A stretch of DNA of 7,373 nucleotides, taken from NCBI GenBank assembly GCA_021108055.1, contig JAIORR010000199.1, positions 1-7,373 of the forward strand. Direction: 5' to 3'. This DNA comes from Candidatus Cloacimonadota bacterium (GTDB taxonomy: Bacteria > Cloacimonadota > Cloacimonadia > Cloacimonadales > TCS61). Position 1 is the first letter of the stretch. Each line of letters starts with the position of its first letter. The notes beneath the pieces were generated by a model that was not told where the DNA came from, did not search any database, and worked only from the letters and a program-made list of their open reading frames with translations. The position numbers were made by a program, and so were the translations under genes. Of this stretch, positions 5,794 through 7,373 are shown piece after piece.

Positions 5794-7373
5794 ATGAAAC
5801 AACAAAGCAAAATCAAATTCAGTATAGGAAAGAAACTACTTGTTTATTTCCTTTTGATATCGTTGATCCCTTTTATCATTCTGGGAATTATTTCTTATTC
5901 GATCAGTAAAAAACACCTGAAAGAGACAATTACATTTTCTTTAAGTAATCTTACTCAGGATTGCGGAAGAAAAATATCGTATTATGTAAATTCAAATTAT
6001 CAGAATATAAATATTCTCTCTCAGGCAGATGTATTTGAAAGCAATAACAACCAAGCAAAACAGAATTATATAGAAGAAGTTATCGGTTCATTTCCCGATT
6101 ATCTTGCAATTACTGTAATCGACCTTGATGGAAAGATCATTGCCTGCACTCGAAAAGACCTTATCGGAAACTCTCGAGCAGAAAGAGACTGGTTCAGGAA
6201 AACACTTCGATGTAAACAAGGTGAAGTGGTTCCCCTCGATGTTTATAATGCGGAAACAGCCGGTTGGAAAATGGTTCTTGGATATAATACACCTATTACA
6301 GATGAAACAAACAAAAAAGTTGTTGGGGTGTTAACTACCAGGGTGAGGATGGATCATATTATTGAAAGAGTTCAGGTTCTGGATAAAAGAACTCTGGGAA
6401 ACAATCACGCTTACCTGCTCAACAGGAAAGGAGAAATCCTGGCAGGTCCGGATGAAAAAGATTTCCTTACTAAATATCGTCTATATGATTACCCGGTCGT
6501 TCAGAAACTTCTTAGTGGTAATACAGGTATTTTCCAATATATAAACGATAGAAATGAAGAAGTTATAAGCGCTTATTACAATTTGAAAGGCGAAGGTAAC
6601 TTCGATGGCTGGGGATGGGGACTTATTGCAACAGAATCTATATCTTTAGCTTTCAAATCTGCTTTTATCATAAGGAATGTCACATTTTATTTGCTGTTGA
6701 TATTTTCATTCATTGTTATCATTTTAGCTTTTGTGTTTTCCAAAACTCTCTCAAATCCGATCAAAGAGATATCAAAAGCTGCACAGCAGATATCCAAAGG
6801 AGATTTGAATCAGCATCTTGAAGTAGCATCTTCGGATGAGGTCGGGGAACTGGCAGATTCATTTAATGATATACAAGAAAGCCTGCAGGAAATAACCGGA
6901 AAGGCAAGGATAATTGCAGGAGGTGATCTGAATGTACAGGTTGATGTTCGTTCACAAAAAGATGAACTCGCTATCTCCCTTAATGAAATGGTAAAGTCAC
7001 TTCAGGAAAGTGATGAATTTGCTAAAGCGATATTAAATTCCACTCAAGCCGGAGTTGTTCTTATTAATGCAGAAACGCATATTATCGAATATGCAAACCC
7101 GGTTGCAGAAGAGATGATAGGAGCGGAAAAGGAAAAAATCAACGGCAATATCTGTTATGAATTGATCTGCACGGCTTCGGAAGGTCAATGTCCCATAACA
7201 GATAAAGGTGTAACTATTTATAATGAAGAAAAAATCCTGCTGTCTGCAAAGGGTGAAAAAGTTCCCGTATTAAATACAGTAAAATCGATTAATATCGGTG
7301 ATAAGAAATTATTGATAGAAACCTTTGTGGATATTTCAAAACTTAAAGAAGCGGAGCTTACTGCAAAAAGAAA
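5794..7373 (+). CDS. Cache-HAMP-HAMP-PAS membrane sensor, 3' end cut off by the window
   Basis: The frame stays open to the window edge, giving 526 residues without a stop. The N-terminus has a basic tip and transmembrane helix 1 (about 14-35). The periplasmic region (about 40-285) looks like a double Cache domain: DLDGKIIA with DLIG and RDWF (110-134), then GYNTPI and VVGVLTTRV (174-196), and a second module starting HAYLLNRKGEIL (206-217). Transmembrane helix 2 is about 295-318. A HAMP domain follows (319-370, with DEVGELADSFN), then a second HAMP-like segment (about 367-407, with GGDLNVQV and DELAISLNEM). A PAS domain (about 408-522) carries Cys454, Cys459 and Cys466 in a C-x4-C-x6-CP pattern and ends DISKLKEAE. 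Double Cache domains usually bind small molecules such as amino acids or organic acids. The output module lies beyond the window and could be a kinase, an MCP domain or a cyclase. The strong GGAGG site supports the start. Confidence 0.9.
   Translation, partial: MKQQSKIKFSIGKKLLVYFLLISLIPFIILGIISYSISKKHLKETITFSLSNLTQDCGRKISYYVNSNYQNINILSQADVFESNNNQAKQNYIEEVIGSFPDYLAITVIDLDGKIIACTRKDLIGNSRAERDWFRKTLRCKQGEVVPLDVYNAETAGWKMVLGYNTPITDETNKKVVGVLTTRVRMDHIIERVQVLDKRTLGNNHAYLLNRKGEILAGPDEKDFLTKYRLYDYPVVQKLLSGNTGIFQYINDRNEEVISAYYNLKGEGNFDGWGWGLIATESISLAFKSAFIIRNVTFYLLLIFSFIVIILAFVFSKTLSNPIKEISKAAQQISKGDLNQHLEVASSDEVGELADSFNDIQESLQEITGKARIIAGGDLNVQVDVRSQKDELAISLNEMVKSLQESDEFAKAILNSTQAGVVLINAETHIIEYANPVAEEMIGAEKEKINGNICYELICTASEGQCPITDKGVTIYNEEKILLSAKGEKVPVLNTVKSINIGDKKLLIETFVDISKLKEAELTAKR

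Noticed and set aside
6125..6821. Three short plus-strand frames within the 5794 gene
   Set aside because: They are out-of-frame shadows of the continuous Cache-HAMP-PAS reading frame, which runs unbroken from 5794 to the window end.

Overview
The window is AT-rich bacterial DNA whose genes all lie on the + strand, tightly packed. It reads as one signal-transduction locus. Nothing fixes the taxon. The AT-rich composition, long A runs, Gram-negative-style sensor proteins and intergenic palindromes of the ATTCCC...GGGAAT type would fit an uncultivated anaerobe of the FCB or Cloacimonadota kind, but that is only a guess. I see no tRNA, rRNA, CRISPR array, transposase or integrase.

Region 1 (1-119) is a short upstream region with a possible leader mini-ORF and the ribosome binding site of the first gene. 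Region 2 (120-4961) holds five genes that overlap or sit 6 bases apart: a six-helix membrane PAS histidine kinase (TTG start); a response regulator with a C-terminal four-cysteine module; a response regulator fused to a histidine kinase, whose receiver is a paralogue of the previous one; a CheR-type methyltransferase; and a CheB catalytic domain with no receiver. Region 3 (about 4925-5026) has two exact 38-bp direct repeats with a 63-bp period. The first copy encodes the last residues of CheB. Region 4 (5043-5564) is an H-NOX heme protein with the proximal His and the YxSxR motif but no distal Tyr, so it is predicted to sense NO rather than O2. Region 5 (5565-5793) is a 229-bp spacer rich in secondary structure, with a possible multi-helix element, a REP-like palindrome and a 20-bp-arm hairpin just before a strong ribosome binding site. 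It also carries pieces similar to the repeats upstream of H-NOX. Region 6 (5794 to the window end) is a Cache-HAMP-HAMP-PAS transmembrane sensor cut off before its output domain.

Together the genes suggest a composite sensory pathway. Two membrane sensors and one soluble NO sensor would feed receiver proteins and a receiver-kinase hybrid, with CheR and CheB for reversible glutamate methylation. No CheA, CheW or recognisable MCP signalling domain is in view, so the methylation target is unknown. The truncated sensor is the obvious candidate if its missing C-terminus is an MCP domain. The most noteworthy points are the H-NOX gene placed between related repeats next to a CheR/CheB pair without CheA, and the structured spacer before the last sensor.
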